From Rhodospirillaceae bacterium (GTDB taxonomy: Bacteria > Pseudomonadota > Alphaproteobacteria > Rhodospirillales > JABHCV01): a stretch of 64,000 nt of DNA. The stretch's first letter is position 1. Each line of letters starts with the position of its first letter. Under the pieces are notes generated by a model. It was given only the letters and a program-made list of their open reading frames with translations, did no database searches and was not told the origin of the DNA. The DNA is taken from positions 62,001 through 126,000 of the forward strand of contig JABJHA010000032.1 in the NCBI GenBank assembly GCA_018662005.1, in the 5' to 3' direction. The position numbers and the translations under genes are program-made. Below, one piece after another: positions 8,625-16,384 of the stretch.

Positions 8625-8964
8625 CGTATACGGAAACTTTTCCGTATACGGAAAAAAGCAGGAAAATCAGGTTTCTTTCTTTTTTTCGTATACGAAAAAA
8701 GAACCGCGAATCGTCTCTCTATTGTTAAAGGAAATTAGTTCCCCTTCGCCACCACGTGTTTGAACACGTATACGTTTGAAAACACGTGATATTTTTGGAA
8801 AAATACGGGCCGAGCAGGAATTTTACTGAAATGTCGTTTTGTTTTTGAGGTGTGACTCTTAAGACACACACGTATACGTGCCTGAGAACCTGAAAGTTGT
8901 CATCAACCAGCCTCCCCAAATTCTCCGCAAAACACGTATACGTGTTCTTGGTATTACGTATACG
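8625..8964. repeat. Cluster of seven CGTATACG palindromes (control-like region)
   Basis: CGTATACG occurs at 8625, 8643, 8687, 8767, 8871, 8935 and 8957. Several have extended symmetry: six T and six A flank the copy at 8687 (20-bp perfect palindrome), and CACGTATACGTG is present at 8869 and 8933, the latter extending to 16 bp. Two CACGTG half-versions are at 8753 and 8783. Seven copies of an 8-mer in 340 bp is far beyond chance. Spacing is irregular, so these are not tandem iterons of one length. They probably bind a regulator, excisionase or replication protein of the element. No convincing gene lies in 8547-9336. Confidence 0.8.
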
Positions 8965-9115
8965 TGTTTGGGCTTTCAAAACTTAAGGCAGTTATTGTCC
9001 GTAAAATGTCGGCTAAGCGTTCGGAAGCGGAAGTTATCTAGAGGCGATACGAACTTCGCCTTTTAGCCATAAGCCGCCGAACGACGATTGGGTAGGGAAC
9101 CCGCCCCCTAAGACA

Positions 9116-9236
9116 ATGTCTGCTATACCCCCTCAAAGCGGACATAAAATAGTGATTATGACTTCTGCTTTCAGTAGAAAAGCAGACATAATCAGGTGGT
9201 GGAAATTGAGTCCGCTAATAGCCATTTGCAGACGTG
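9116..9236. repeat. Intergenic AGCGGACAT repeat, copy 1
   Basis: The first unit is a hairpin at 9116-9145 with ATGTCTGCT and AGCGGACAT arms around a CCCCCT loop. A second unit follows with TTCTGCTTTCAG...AAAAGCAGACATAATCAGGTGGTGG and a degenerate TCCGCTAATAGCC. The same building blocks recur at the other sites listed in this annotation. It fills the spacer upstream of the acyl-CoA mutase genes. Confidence 0.75.
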
Positions 9237-9336
9237 TTCAAAAGGACTTACATGCAGAGCCTAAATCAGCCAATCTCAGGTCAGAGGGGTATTATTCGAG
9301 GTGCCCTAGGGTTCATTGTTCTGATGAGGTTACGCT

Positions 9337-9771
9337 ATGTCCGACGCCCCCGACTTGCGACGCCCGCCTAAAGTTCTGATCACCAAGATCGGCCTGGATG
9401 GTCACGACCGGGGCAGCCGCATCGTTGCCACGGCCCTGCGCGATGCCGGTATGGATGTCATTTACACCGCGCCTTGGCAGAAAATCGGCATCGTCGCCAA
9501 GGTCGCCATGGAAGAAGATGTCGATGTTATCGGCATCAGCTCACTTGCTACCGATCATCTGCTGGTGCCAAAATTGATGCAGGCTATCCGTGACGAGGGG
9601 ATCGATCACGTCAAGGTCGTGGTAGGCGGAATCGTTCCCGATGAAGAAGAACAGAAACTACTCGACGCCGGAGTGGCTAGAGTCTTTCATCCCGGCAGCA
9701 GTCTGGATGATATTGTCGCTTTTGTCGCAACCCTGGCGGTCAAAGCCCAGACCGACCCGACCCGATTGTAA
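9337..9771 (+). CDS. Cobalamin-binding subunit of an acyl-CoA mutase (methylmalonyl-CoA mutase family)
   Basis: 144 residues, corresponding to the C-terminal B12 domain of methylmalonyl-CoA mutases made as a separate protein. The B12 signature D-x-H-x-x-G is D21, H23 and G26 (LDGHDRG), where His23 would be the lower cobalt ligand. The downstream S-x-L (ISSLATDH) and GG ([10 protein letters not shown]) motifs are also present. The gene for the catalytic subunit begins 11 nt after its stop, with AAGGACG before the start. A separate small subunit is typical of isobutyryl-, 2-hydroxyisobutyryl- and archaeal methylmalonyl-CoA mutases, not of the long fused proteobacterial MCM. Confidence 0.93.
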   Translation: MSDAPDLRRPPKVLITKIGLDGHDRGSRIVATALRDAGMDVIYTAPWQKIGIVAKVAMEEDVDVIGISSLATDHLLVPKLMQAIRDEGIDHVKVVVGGIVPDEEEQKLLDAGVARVFHPGSSLDDIVAFVATLAVKAQTDPTRL

Positions 9772-9782
9772 GGACGAAAACC

Positions 9783-11453
9783 ATGACCGATAAGCCTCAG
9801 ATGACCCTGCCCGGATATGATCAATGGAAACGCGAATATGATGCTGCCGCCGGGGATCAAAAACCAATTCATAACCGCTCAGGGATTGAGGTTAAACCGA
9901 TCTACACAGCCGAGGACTGGGATGGTTCGGCTTACGAAAACAAACTCGGCTTTCCGGGGGCGGCACCATACACCAGAGGCATTTACCCCTCCATGTATCG
10001 TGGGCGGACTTGGAGCCAGCGCCAACTGATCGGGCTCGGCCTTCCGCAAGACTACAACAAACGTCAAAAGCGCCTGGTTGATGCCGGTGCCACCGCCCTG
10101 AGCATGATCCCGTGCAATTCCATCTACCGGGGCATCGACGCCGATCAGGTCGACCCCTTGCTGTTAGGCACTTGTGGCGCGGTTATCAATACCGTAGGCG
10201 ACATGCAGACGTGCCTAGATGGCATGCCCATTGACAACCTGTCCACGGCCCTGAATGACCCTCTGCCCTTCACCATGTTGGCGCAGCTTCTGACTGTCGC
10301 AGAAAGAAATAACGTACCATGGAGTAAGATCACCGGCACCTCGAACCAGAGCGACTACATTTCACATTATGTAGCCAACCACATGTTTTTCCGCATTGCC
10401 TTGCCGGGATCGCGTCGGGTGCTGCTGGATCATATCGCCTATACCCATGAAAAAGTGCCGGGGTGGAATCCGTTGTCGGTTGTCGGCCAGCACATGCAAC
10501 AGGGCGGCGCGACACCGGCCCAGGCGATGGCGTTCACCCTGTCATCGGGAATTCAATACGCCGAAGACTGCCGTGCGCGCGGTATGGACCTGGATGAATT
10601 CTTGCCGCGGTTCACCTTCTTCTTCGATATCTCAATCAGCTTTTTTGAAGAAGTCGCAAAATTTCGCGCCGGACGGCGCATCTGGGCCCGTGTCGTTAGG
10701 GAGCGTTTCGGCATCGTCAACCCAAAGGCGCAGCGATTCAAATTTCATGCCCAAACATCGGGCGTCGACCTGACTCGCCAACAGCCTTTGAACAACATCG
10801 CTCGAGTCTCGTCCCAGGCGATCGCCGGTATTTTCGGCGGCCTTCAATCCCTGCACACGGACTCCTATGACGAAGTGCTCAGCGTTCCAACAGAAGAAGC
10901 AGCCCGTATCGCCATCGCCACCCAGAATATCCTTCGCGACGAGGCGCACCTGACTGATGTTATCGATCCATTGGGTGGTAGCTACTATGTGGAAAGCCTG
11001 ACCGATCAGATGGAGGAGGAGATCATCGCCCACATGGACGATGTTGAGGAACACGGCGGTATGTACAAGGCCGTGGAGACTGGCTGGATTCAAGGCGAAT
11101 TGGGCAAGGCCGCAATGGAATTCCAACGCCGCATCGACAGAGGCGAGGAAACCGTTGTCGGCGTAAACGCCTATCAGGTCGATAGGGAAGTGGAAATCCC
11201 GACAAAATCTCTGCCCCGCCCGGATGAGAAAGACATCGAGCGCTATCTGGAAGAACTGGCTTTGTATAAAAAGAATCGTGACAACGACAAGGTCGTCAAA
11301 ACCCTTGATGCGCTGGCAGACGCCGCCAACACCGAAGACATCAACCTGTTTGAAAAAGTCGTCGACGCCACTCGCGCCGACGCCACCCAGGGTGAATGCA
11401 TCGCCGTGCTTCGCCGGGAACTGGGTTTCGGCACGCCCCTGATCGTCGCCTGA
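9783..11453 (+). CDS. Large (catalytic) subunit of a B12-dependent acyl-CoA mutase
   Basis: 556 residues, the TIM-barrel part of the methylmalonyl-CoA mutase family. Conserved elements include [45 protein letters not shown] (Arg for the acyl-CoA region), [13 protein letters not shown] (catalytic His), [45 protein letters not shown] and [11 protein letters not shown]. Several substrate-pocket positions differ from true MCM: the usual FDLATHRGYDSD becomes [13 protein letters not shown], and the Tyr before the catalytic His is Gln. The substrate is therefore open. It rearranges a carbon skeleton by radical chemistry together with the small subunit upstream. The thioesterase gene 250 nt downstream may hydrolyse a product. 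Confidence 0.88.
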   Translation: MTDKPQMTLPGYDQWKREYDAAAGDQKPIHNRSGIEVKPIYTAEDWDGSAYENKLGFPGAAPYTRGIYPSMYRGRTWSQRQLIGLGLPQDYNKRQKRLVDAGATALSMIPCNSIYRGIDADQVDPLLLGTCGAVINTVGDMQTCLDGMPIDNLSTALNDPLPFTMLAQLLTVAERNNVPWSKITGTSNQSDYISHYVANHMFFRIALPGSRRVLLDHIAYTHEKVPGWNPLSVVGQHMQQGGATPAQAMAFTLSSGIQYAEDCRARGMDLDEFLPRFTFFFDISISFFEEVAKFRAGRRIWARVVRERFGIVNPKAQRFKFHAQTSGVDLTRQQPLNNIARVSSQAIAGIFGGLQSLHTDSYDEVLSVPTEEAARIAIATQNILRDEAHLTDVIDPLGGSYYVESLTDQMEEEIIAHMDDVEEHGGMYKAVETGWIQGELGKAAMEFQRRIDRGEETVVGVNAYQVDREVEIPTKSLPRPDEKDIERYLEELALYKKNRDNDKVVKTLDALADAANTEDINLFEKVVDATRADATQGECIAVLRRELGFGTPLIVA

Positions 11454-11532
11454 AATAATTTTTTAACGTCCCGACAACTTTACCTTGAGCCTTCCAGGAC
11501 TGCGTTTTGTTGCTTGTCGTGTGCGCGGGTGG

Positions 11533-11594
11533 TTTCCCCCTCAAAGCGGACCTTATCTTTAAGAATATCTGCTTGCTGTTTTAGAGCGGACATA
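11533..11594. repeat. Intergenic AGCGGACAT repeat, copy 2
   Basis: CCCCCTCAAAGCGGACCTTAT is followed by TCTGCTTGCTGTTTTAGAGCGGACATAATG. It is a degenerate copy of the family, between the mutase large subunit and the thioesterase gene. Confidence 0.6.
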
Positions 11595-11702
11595 ATGCTG
11601 TACTCAATGGGACGTGCCCTCGATAGTGTTAATAAGAAAATATTTTTGCTATCGATATGGTGATGGCTATTTCATCGTGTGAAATTTTTTGGAAATACGG
11701 AT

Positions 11703-12128
11703 ATGGAAATTGAAGAGAAGCAGGTTCGCGATAAGGTTATGGAACTCGCTGAAGGTGACAAGTTTGCTGCCGCTCTAGGCATTAAATGTGTTGATGCTGG
11801 CTTGGGTTGGGCCGTTGTGCAAATGACTGTGGGAGAAACACACCTCAATTTTCTTGGAGGGTGCCACGGTGGCGCACTCTTCGCCTTAGCCGATCAAGCA
11901 TTTGGATTAGCATCAAATTCGCACAACACGATTGCTGTCGGTATTGATACTCATATGGCCTACCTAAATGGCGCTGTAACGGGAGATACCCTCACGGCTA
12001 CAGCAAAGGAAATATCTTGTGGCAATCGTACTGCGGTATATCGAATTGAAGTCGTGGGCCAGAATGAGAAGCAATTAGCAGAATTTACGGGCACCGTTTA
12101 CAGAACGGGAAAGCCGATAGATAAATAA
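11703..12128 (+). CDS. PaaI-like hotdog thioesterase
   Basis: 141 residues from ATG at 11703; a GTG at 11679 would add eight residues. The hotdog fold is recognisable from HLNFLGGCHGGALFALADQAFGLASNS (PaaI-type HGG-x-x-x-x-LAD helix with the catalytic acid/His region) and the later strands IDTHMAYLNGAVTGDTLTATAKE. PaaI proteins hydrolyse CoA thioesters such as hydroxyphenylacetyl-CoA to free CoA in aerobic phenylacetate breakdown or as housekeeping. No other paa gene is present here. Codon use is more AT-rich than that of the mutase genes to its left, so its linkage to them is uncertain. Confidence 0.85.
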   Translation: MEIEEKQVRDKVMELAEGDKFAAALGIKCVDAGLGWAVVQMTVGETHLNFLGGCHGGALFALADQAFGLASNSHNTIAVGIDTHMAYLNGAVTGDTLTATAKEISCGNRTAVYRIEVVGQNEKQLAEFTGTVYRTGKPIDK

Positions 12129-12150
12129 ACCCACAATTAGCATCACCAAA

Positions 12151-12226
12151 ATGTCCGCTTAGGGTCATAAGCAGACCTAATTAGCTACCCAAAACAATGT
12201 CCGCTTTACCCCCTAAAAGCGGACAT
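12151..12226. repeat. Intergenic AGCGGACAT repeat, copy 3 (best-formed hairpin)
   Basis: A first partial unit ATGTCCGCTTAGGGTCATAAG lies at 12151. It is followed by a near-ideal hairpin at 12197-12226 with 11-bp perfect arms (ATGTCCGCTTT / AAAGCGGACAT) and the loop ACCCCCTA. This copy shows the family core most clearly. Confidence 0.8.
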
Positions 12227-12355
12227 GGGATTTCTCAATCCGAATTAAGTTTTCCTGTGATGTTGCATGCTCGTTTTAGTTCATTAGTTATAGATAGCTA
12301 ATCGATTCTAGACTGATAAATAGTCATCAATTTTAACTGGACTTCAGGCTTAACC

Positions 12356-12387
12356 AGAGCGTCAATGCAATAAAGCAATGACGCTCT
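12356..12387. terminator. Strong hairpin upstream of the recombinase unit
   Basis: AGAGCGTCAATGC and GCAATGACGCTCT form a 13-bp stem with one A-A mismatch around the loop AATAAA. No U-run follows on either strand, so classical intrinsic termination is uncertain. It may insulate the recombinase genes or be a recombination-site arm. The rest of the 12227-12509 spacer shows no gene. Confidence 0.4.
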
Positions 12388-12509
12388 TCAGTCATGAGAG
12401 TCATAACCCGCCCGTACCATAAATTGAGGTCGGGTTCTTCTCGGTGACAGAGCTAGCTTTCCGCTGGCGTTACACTGAAGGAGAAAAACATGCCAATAGT
12501 TCAAGGCCC

Positions 12510-12917
12510 ATGAGTAACCTCGATCCAGACCGCCGGCAGACTTTGCTGGATTGGCAAGAGGCCTTCGGCTCTCCACCACCAGCTTATTTGTCAGTTGGGT
12601 TTATGCGCAAAGCACTGACCTATTTCGTACAGTGTAAGGCGTCGGGTGGCCTTCCTGCATCGACCCGAAAGATATTGATGCAGATTGCTTCTGGTAAATC
12701 GGCCGACCTGATTAATCCTGGTGGTATTAGGACGGGAGCACATCTGGTGAGGGAGTGGAACGGGCACACATATCAGGTTGAGGTTATCGATCGAGGTTAC
12801 CGAATGGATGGAAATTTGTGGTCATCCCTTTCCGCGATTGCCAAGCACATCACAGGCACTACCTGGTCGGGCCCACGCTTCTTTGGTCTTAACAGTCGTA
12901 CAAGGGAGCAGGTATGA
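12510..12917 (+). CDS. DUF2924-family protein, partner of the serine recombinase
   Basis: 135 residues. The family pattern is clear: W-x-x-x-FGSPPPAYLSVGFMRKALTY, then PGGIRTGAHLVREWNGHTYQVEV, GYRMDGNLWSSLSAIAKHITGT and WSGPRFFGL at the C-terminus. DUF2924 genes are regularly found directly before large serine recombinases in alphaproteobacterial prophages and islands. The role is not established; a recombination-directionality or DNA-binding function is a reasonable guess. The start at 12510 overlaps the stop of a seven-codon frame (12489-12513, MPIVQGP) that itself has a good AAGGAG site, so translation may be coupled through that leader. The stop overlaps the recombinase ATG (ATGA). Confidence 0.85.
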   Translation: MSNLDPDRRQTLLDWQEAFGSPPPAYLSVGFMRKALTYFVQCKASGGLPASTRKILMQIASGKSADLINPGGIRTGAHLVREWNGHTYQVEVIDRGYRMDGNLWSSLSAIAKHITGTTWSGPRFFGLNSRTREQV

Positions 12918-14554
12918 AGAAGATTCGTTGCGCCATCTACACTCGTAAATCTTCAGAGGGTGGACTGGAGCAAGAGTTTAACTCGCTGGATGCACAGCGG
13001 GAGTCCTGCGAGGCCTATATTGACAGTCAAAGGCATGAAGGCTGGGTATTGCTGCCGGAAGTTTATGATGATGGTGGATTATCAGGGGGCTCACTGAAAC
13101 GCCCAGCATTACAAAAAATACTGAAGCATGTGGAAGAAAAGCGCGTGGATCAGATCGTTGTTTACAAGATCGATCGCCTGACCCGATCTCTCGCGGATTT
13201 TGTCAAGATTGTGGATATTCTTGATGCTGCCAGGGCATCGTTTGTTTCTGTCACCCAGTCCTTCAATACCGCAACCAGCATGGGGCGACTTACCCTAAAT
13301 ATGCTCCTGAGCTTTGCGCAGTTCGAGCGTGAAGTAACAGCCGAACGCATCCGAGACAAAATCGCAGCCTCAAAGCGAAAAGGTCTGTGGATGGGTGGGG
13401 CGGTCTCCATCGGATATGACCCTGATGGACGAACCTTGAAGATTAATGAAGCAGAGGCAGTGACGATCCGAACTCTGTATGGTCTCTATGAGCAGCATGG
13501 ATCAATCAGTGCCGTCAGGGAAGAGGCAGAGCGACTTGGCCTGCGCACACGTCGTCGCGAATCAATTTCCGGAGATGTGAGCGGTGGCGGACCTTTCGAT
13601 CGGGGGCATATTTACTACATACTGACCAACCCGACCTTTGCAGGAAGGATCCGACATCGCAAATTGATCCATGATGGACTTCATGCCGCTATTATCGATC
13701 CGGAGCGCTGGGAGAAAATACAGGTCCAATTGCAAGATGGGGCGTCTCGATCACGCTCAATGACCACTGCAAATCAAAAGTCACTCCTATGTGGAAAGCT
13801 CTTCGACGAGACGGGTGATCGATTAACGCCATCGCATACGAAAACACGAAAAGGGATCCGCCTGCGCTACTATATCTCCCACCGACTGATGACCCGTAGT
13901 AGGAAAGCTCATCTTGATGCGTGGCGGTTACCTGGACCAGAGTTGGAGAACAAGAGCGCAGATGTGCTCAAATCTATATTCAGGGATCATGCTTTTGTCA
14001 TTGGCCTATCACCTGGTTCCCAAGCCGAAGAAATTGGAAGAATTCAATTCCGGCTATCGGAACTGAGTGATGCCGAAGACATAAAAGGCCTTATTCGTTT
14101 TATTGATAGAATAGACATTAGGCCTGGCCACATTCGGGTCAGTGTCAATGGGCCTTTGCTCGCTGAGGAGCTTGGTTTATCAGCAGATGCCATTAACAAT
14201 GAGATATTAACACGGAACTTCCCATTTCAGCTTAGGAAACGCGGTGTTGAAACAAAGCTCATCCTGGATGACAGCCCAACAGGCGTTGATGAAACACTCA
14301 TTCGAAACATTGCCAGAGCACATAGTTGGTTTGAGCAGATAATGAAGGGCAATACCTTCGCCGAGATTGCACGCACCCATGAAACTTCTCCAAGGCGTGT
14401 TCAGCAACTGATTGACCTTGCGTTCCTTGCACCAGACATTGTGCGCAATGTTCTGAATGGTAAACAACCCTTGGGGTTCACATCCAAGTGGTGCCTATTA
14501 CATTCCCTGCCATCAGATTGGGCAGAACAGCGAAAAATTCTCGCAACCCTCTAA
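12914..14554 (+). CDS. Large serine recombinase (resolvase/integrase)
   Basis: 546 residues. The N-terminal resolvase domain contains the nucleophile region CAIYTRKSSEGG (Ser13), LDAQRESCEAYI, YDDGGLSGGSLKRPAL and KIDRLTRSLADF. The recombinase domain follows (GYDPDGRTLKINEAEAVTIRTLY, ILTNPTFAGRIRHR), with a C-terminal tail of 250 residues. The zinc-ribbon cysteines seen in many family members are not obvious. Large serine integrases insert phages or islands at short att sites with strong directionality. With DUF2924 it forms a two-gene unit. It is likely the integrase that brought in neighbouring cargo, including perhaps the deazaguanine cluster 0.6 kb to the right, but no att pair could be identified by eye. 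Confidence 0.93.
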   Translation: MKKIRCAIYTRKSSEGGLEQEFNSLDAQRESCEAYIDSQRHEGWVLLPEVYDDGGLSGGSLKRPALQKILKHVEEKRVDQIVVYKIDRLTRSLADFVKIVDILDAARASFVSVTQSFNTATSMGRLTLNMLLSFAQFEREVTAERIRDKIAASKRKGLWMGGAVSIGYDPDGRTLKINEAEAVTIRTLYGLYEQHGSISAVREEAERLGLRTRRRESISGDVSGGGPFDRGHIYYILTNPTFAGRIRHRKLIHDGLHAAIIDPERWEKIQVQLQDGASRSRSMTTANQKSLLCGKLFDETGDRLTPSHTKTRKGIRLRYYISHRLMTRSRKAHLDAWRLPGPELENKSADVLKSIFRDHAFVIGLSPGSQAEEIGRIQFRLSELSDAEDIKGLIRFIDRIDIRPGHIRVSVNGPLLAEELGLSADAINNEILTRNFPFQLRKRGVETKLILDDSPTGVDETLIRNIARAHSWFEQIMKGNTFAEIARTHETSPRRVQQLIDLAFLAPDIVRNVLNGKQPLGFTSKWCLLHSLPSDWAEQRKILATL

Positions 14555-14725
14555 TCACTCCCATCCAAACTCGTATCCCGGAAATGGCGATCGCAGACTT
14601 CTGCGATAAAGTAGCGTTAATCAGTGCACTTTAGCAGTCTGCGCGAATGAACCTATCCTGTAAGGCTTTGAAATTACACAACAATGTCGTGGACAACGTG
14701 CAGTGTCTGGAATCGCGAGAGTGGG

Positions 14726-14799
14726 TGGCTGGGGAACCTGGACTCGAACCAGGATTAACGGTGTCAGAGACCGTCGTCCTACCATTAGACGATTCCCCA
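14726..14799 (-). tRNA. tRNA-Gln (anticodon CTG)
   Basis: Complete 74-nt tRNA including CCA. The acceptor is TGGGGAA / TTCCCCA, the D arm is TCGTCTAATGGTAGGACGA, the anticodon loop CTCTGAC reads CAG codons and the T arm is CCTGGTTCGAGTCCAGG. It sits between the serine recombinase gene and the deazaguanine operon. No second copy of its 3' end was found in the window. Confidence 0.95.
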
Positions 14800-14840
14800 A
14801 AAAATATCCAATAATATCAATAGCTTATGAGCTAAAAATA

Positions 14841-14891
14841 TTTTTGTGAACTTTTTGTGAACTATTAAGTGTCGCAAAATCATACACTTAA
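14841..14891. repeat. Direct and inverted repeats upstream of tRNA-Gln
   Basis: An 11-bp tandem direct repeat (TTTTTGTGAAC twice, 14841-14862) is followed at once by an 8-bp inverted repeat (TTAAGTGT at 14865-14872, ACACTTAA at 14884-14891). They lie on the 5' side of the minus-strand tRNA-Gln, in AT-rich sequence where the island composition begins. They may be a regulatory site or a recombinase arm region. The rest of 14892-15061 shows no convincing gene. Confidence 0.5.
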
Positions 14892-15061
14892 CAGTTTGGC
14901 ATTCAAAAGCATTGCTACCTGTGAACGTGCTCTACTTACAATTCCCTACATTTTTTGGCAACCGTCAATTTGCGTGGATTGAAGGGAATGCAAGTTGGTT
15001 TGGATGATATATTAACCACTGCCTTAGGTCATGTTTGCAATATGGTTATACTGAACGCAAA

Positions 15062-15084
15062 TTATCTCATCTTAAATGAGATGC
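15062..15084. promoter_or_regulatory. Palindrome TTATCTCAT-N5-ATGAGATgc, copy 1
   Basis: The 7-bp core arms ATCTCAT and ATGAGAT (15064-15082) are separated by CTTAA. The outer two positions match on the left arm only. It lies 122 bp upstream of copy 2 in the leader of the deazaguanine operon. A pair of identical-spacing palindromes before a first gene is typical of operators for a dimeric repressor. Confidence 0.65.
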
Positions 15085-15183
15085 CGTCCGTCCTTATTGC
15101 CACAATCATTATCGCATTGAGCTATTTCAATTATCTATTTGCTTAGACCTCATAATATCCTCACAATATGTAGGGAAATTAGT

Positions 15184-15206
15184 TTATCTCATGTCAAATG
15201 AGATAA
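15184..15206. promoter_or_regulatory. Palindrome TTATCTCAT-N5-ATGAGATAA, copy 2, directly 5' of the first RBS
   Basis: Perfect 9-bp arms around GTCAA. The site ends 2 nt before the GGGGGAG ribosome-binding site of the first gene of the deazaguanine operon, so a bound protein would block transcription or initiation. It also contains the ATG at 15191, which argues that this ATG is not the true start. Confidence 0.7.
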
Positions 15207-15223
15207 ATGGGGGAGTTGCAGAG

Positions 15224-16384
15224 ATGGGATTACCGCCAGCACGGCTGCGTCACCAACTGGAGGCAGCAAGAACTGCGTACACTACCTTCGTAAATACTGA
15301 GAGACGAGCATCAGGTCAGGCGCTCGTTGCCTTATCAGAAATCTACGCATTTTCCCTTCAGGCAATTCACGACAACAGAATTCGTGATGAGTACGAAGTT
15401 AATAGGGTGACGGTGCGTGGCGATGCTGCCGCCAACGAATTCCTGCTTCCCATCAAGTACGCGATTGGCGAGGCTGTAATTGACCAGAATGGTAATATTG
15501 ATAAATGGACTTTTGACAGCACCAGATTGGGTGCTTACGGAAACATTTGTTATCACGCCAACTCACTTGGCATCACAGCCAACCAATTTTTAGATTGGAT
15601 TAGTGATAGGGAACGTGGTGGTGGAACAATTGCAGAAGCAAATCTTAGAGCACAACGAAGCGGAATACTTCCTGGTCCCGCAAGAATTAATCCTGATGCG
15701 GAAGATGCTGACCCAGTTGAGTACATAACCCAAATGCTAGGCCCGCGTTGGCAAGAAGCGGTCGGCAACATTCCAAACATCAAAATTAATATGAACAGGG
15801 CTGGTATAGGCCCGGGGCTTGCCCAACTGATTACGACCGTTGATGAAGACGGCAATGTGACAATTTTGGGTGTGTTGCCTATTGATCCGGATACTGTAAC
15901 GAAAGAACTTAAAAAGCTCCCAGGCATTCCAAGACCTCACGACATTCTCATTGAAGCGGCAAAAATGGCTGCTGATGCTGACGAGTTAATAATCCACAAC
16001 AGCCAGACGCAGGTGCTAGCGAAATTTGGTGAATTCACTTCGACATTGAGTGAGGAACCAAGTTCATTTCTGCCAGCAAATACGGTCATCATACTGGATC
16101 AAAACAGTATCAATGCCATTGTACAAATCGACAAAGATTTCAAAGACACAATATGGGAAATTAATGGAAACAACTTTGTCGTTTCAGTTCCAAATCAGAC
16201 CATAGAACAAGCCATGATGGATATTACGGCGGAACGAAAAAAGAAATGGAAGCTAAGACGTGATCTAGCCCGCGCTGCTGGCAAACCAGATCCTCATGTT
16301 GTTAAGCCATATGCATTGCCAGAAAAGTTAACGTCTAAAAATGGCAAGCTCCATATACCATTTACGGTGAAGAAAAATGGATGA
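15224..16384 (+). CDS. Unknown protein, first gene of the deazaguanine DNA-modification operon
   Basis: 386 residues from ATG at 15224, which has GGGGGAG 9 nt upstream. An ATG at 15191 lies inside the palindrome and lacks a site. I do not recognise the family. The protein is soluble, with no signal peptide or membrane segment and no visible P-loop, HTH or metal motif. The N-terminal 60 residues look alpha-helical (RLRHQLEAARTAYTTFVNTERRASGQ), the middle has GMGP-like loops, and the C-terminus is basic (AERKKKWKLRRDLARAAGKPD). It overlaps dpdA by 8 nt, the tightest coupling in the operon, suggesting a partner of DpdA, perhaps in DNA recognition. That is inference from position only. Confidence 0.8.
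   Translation: MGLPPARLRHQLEAARTAYTTFVNTERRASGQALVALSEIYAFSLQAIHDNRIRDEYEVNRVTVRGDAAANEFLLPIKYAIGEAVIDQNGNIDKWTFDSTRLGAYGNICYHANSLGITANQFLDWISDRERGGGTIAEANLRAQRSGILPGPARINPDAEDADPVEYITQMLGPRWQEAVGNIPNIKINMNRAGIGPGLAQLITTVDEDGNVTILGVLPIDPDTVTKELKKLPGIPRPHDILIEAAKMAADADELIIHNSQTQVLAKFGEFTSTLSEEPSSFLPANTVIILDQNSINAIVQIDKDFKDTIWEINGNNFVVSVPNQTIEQAMMDITAERKKKWKLRRDLARAAGKPDPHVVKPYALPEKLTSKNGKLHIPFTVKKNG

Noticed and set aside
8625-8964. CGTATACG cluster as a CRISPR array
   Set aside because: Repeat units are 8-16 bp palindromes with irregular spacing and no spacers of constant size; no cas genes.
14955-15146. 63-codon frame with hydrophobic end between tRNA-Gln and the deazaguanine operon
   Set aside because: No RBS, starts with TTG, contains the first palindrome and has no family-like pattern. 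It is more likely operon leader DNA.
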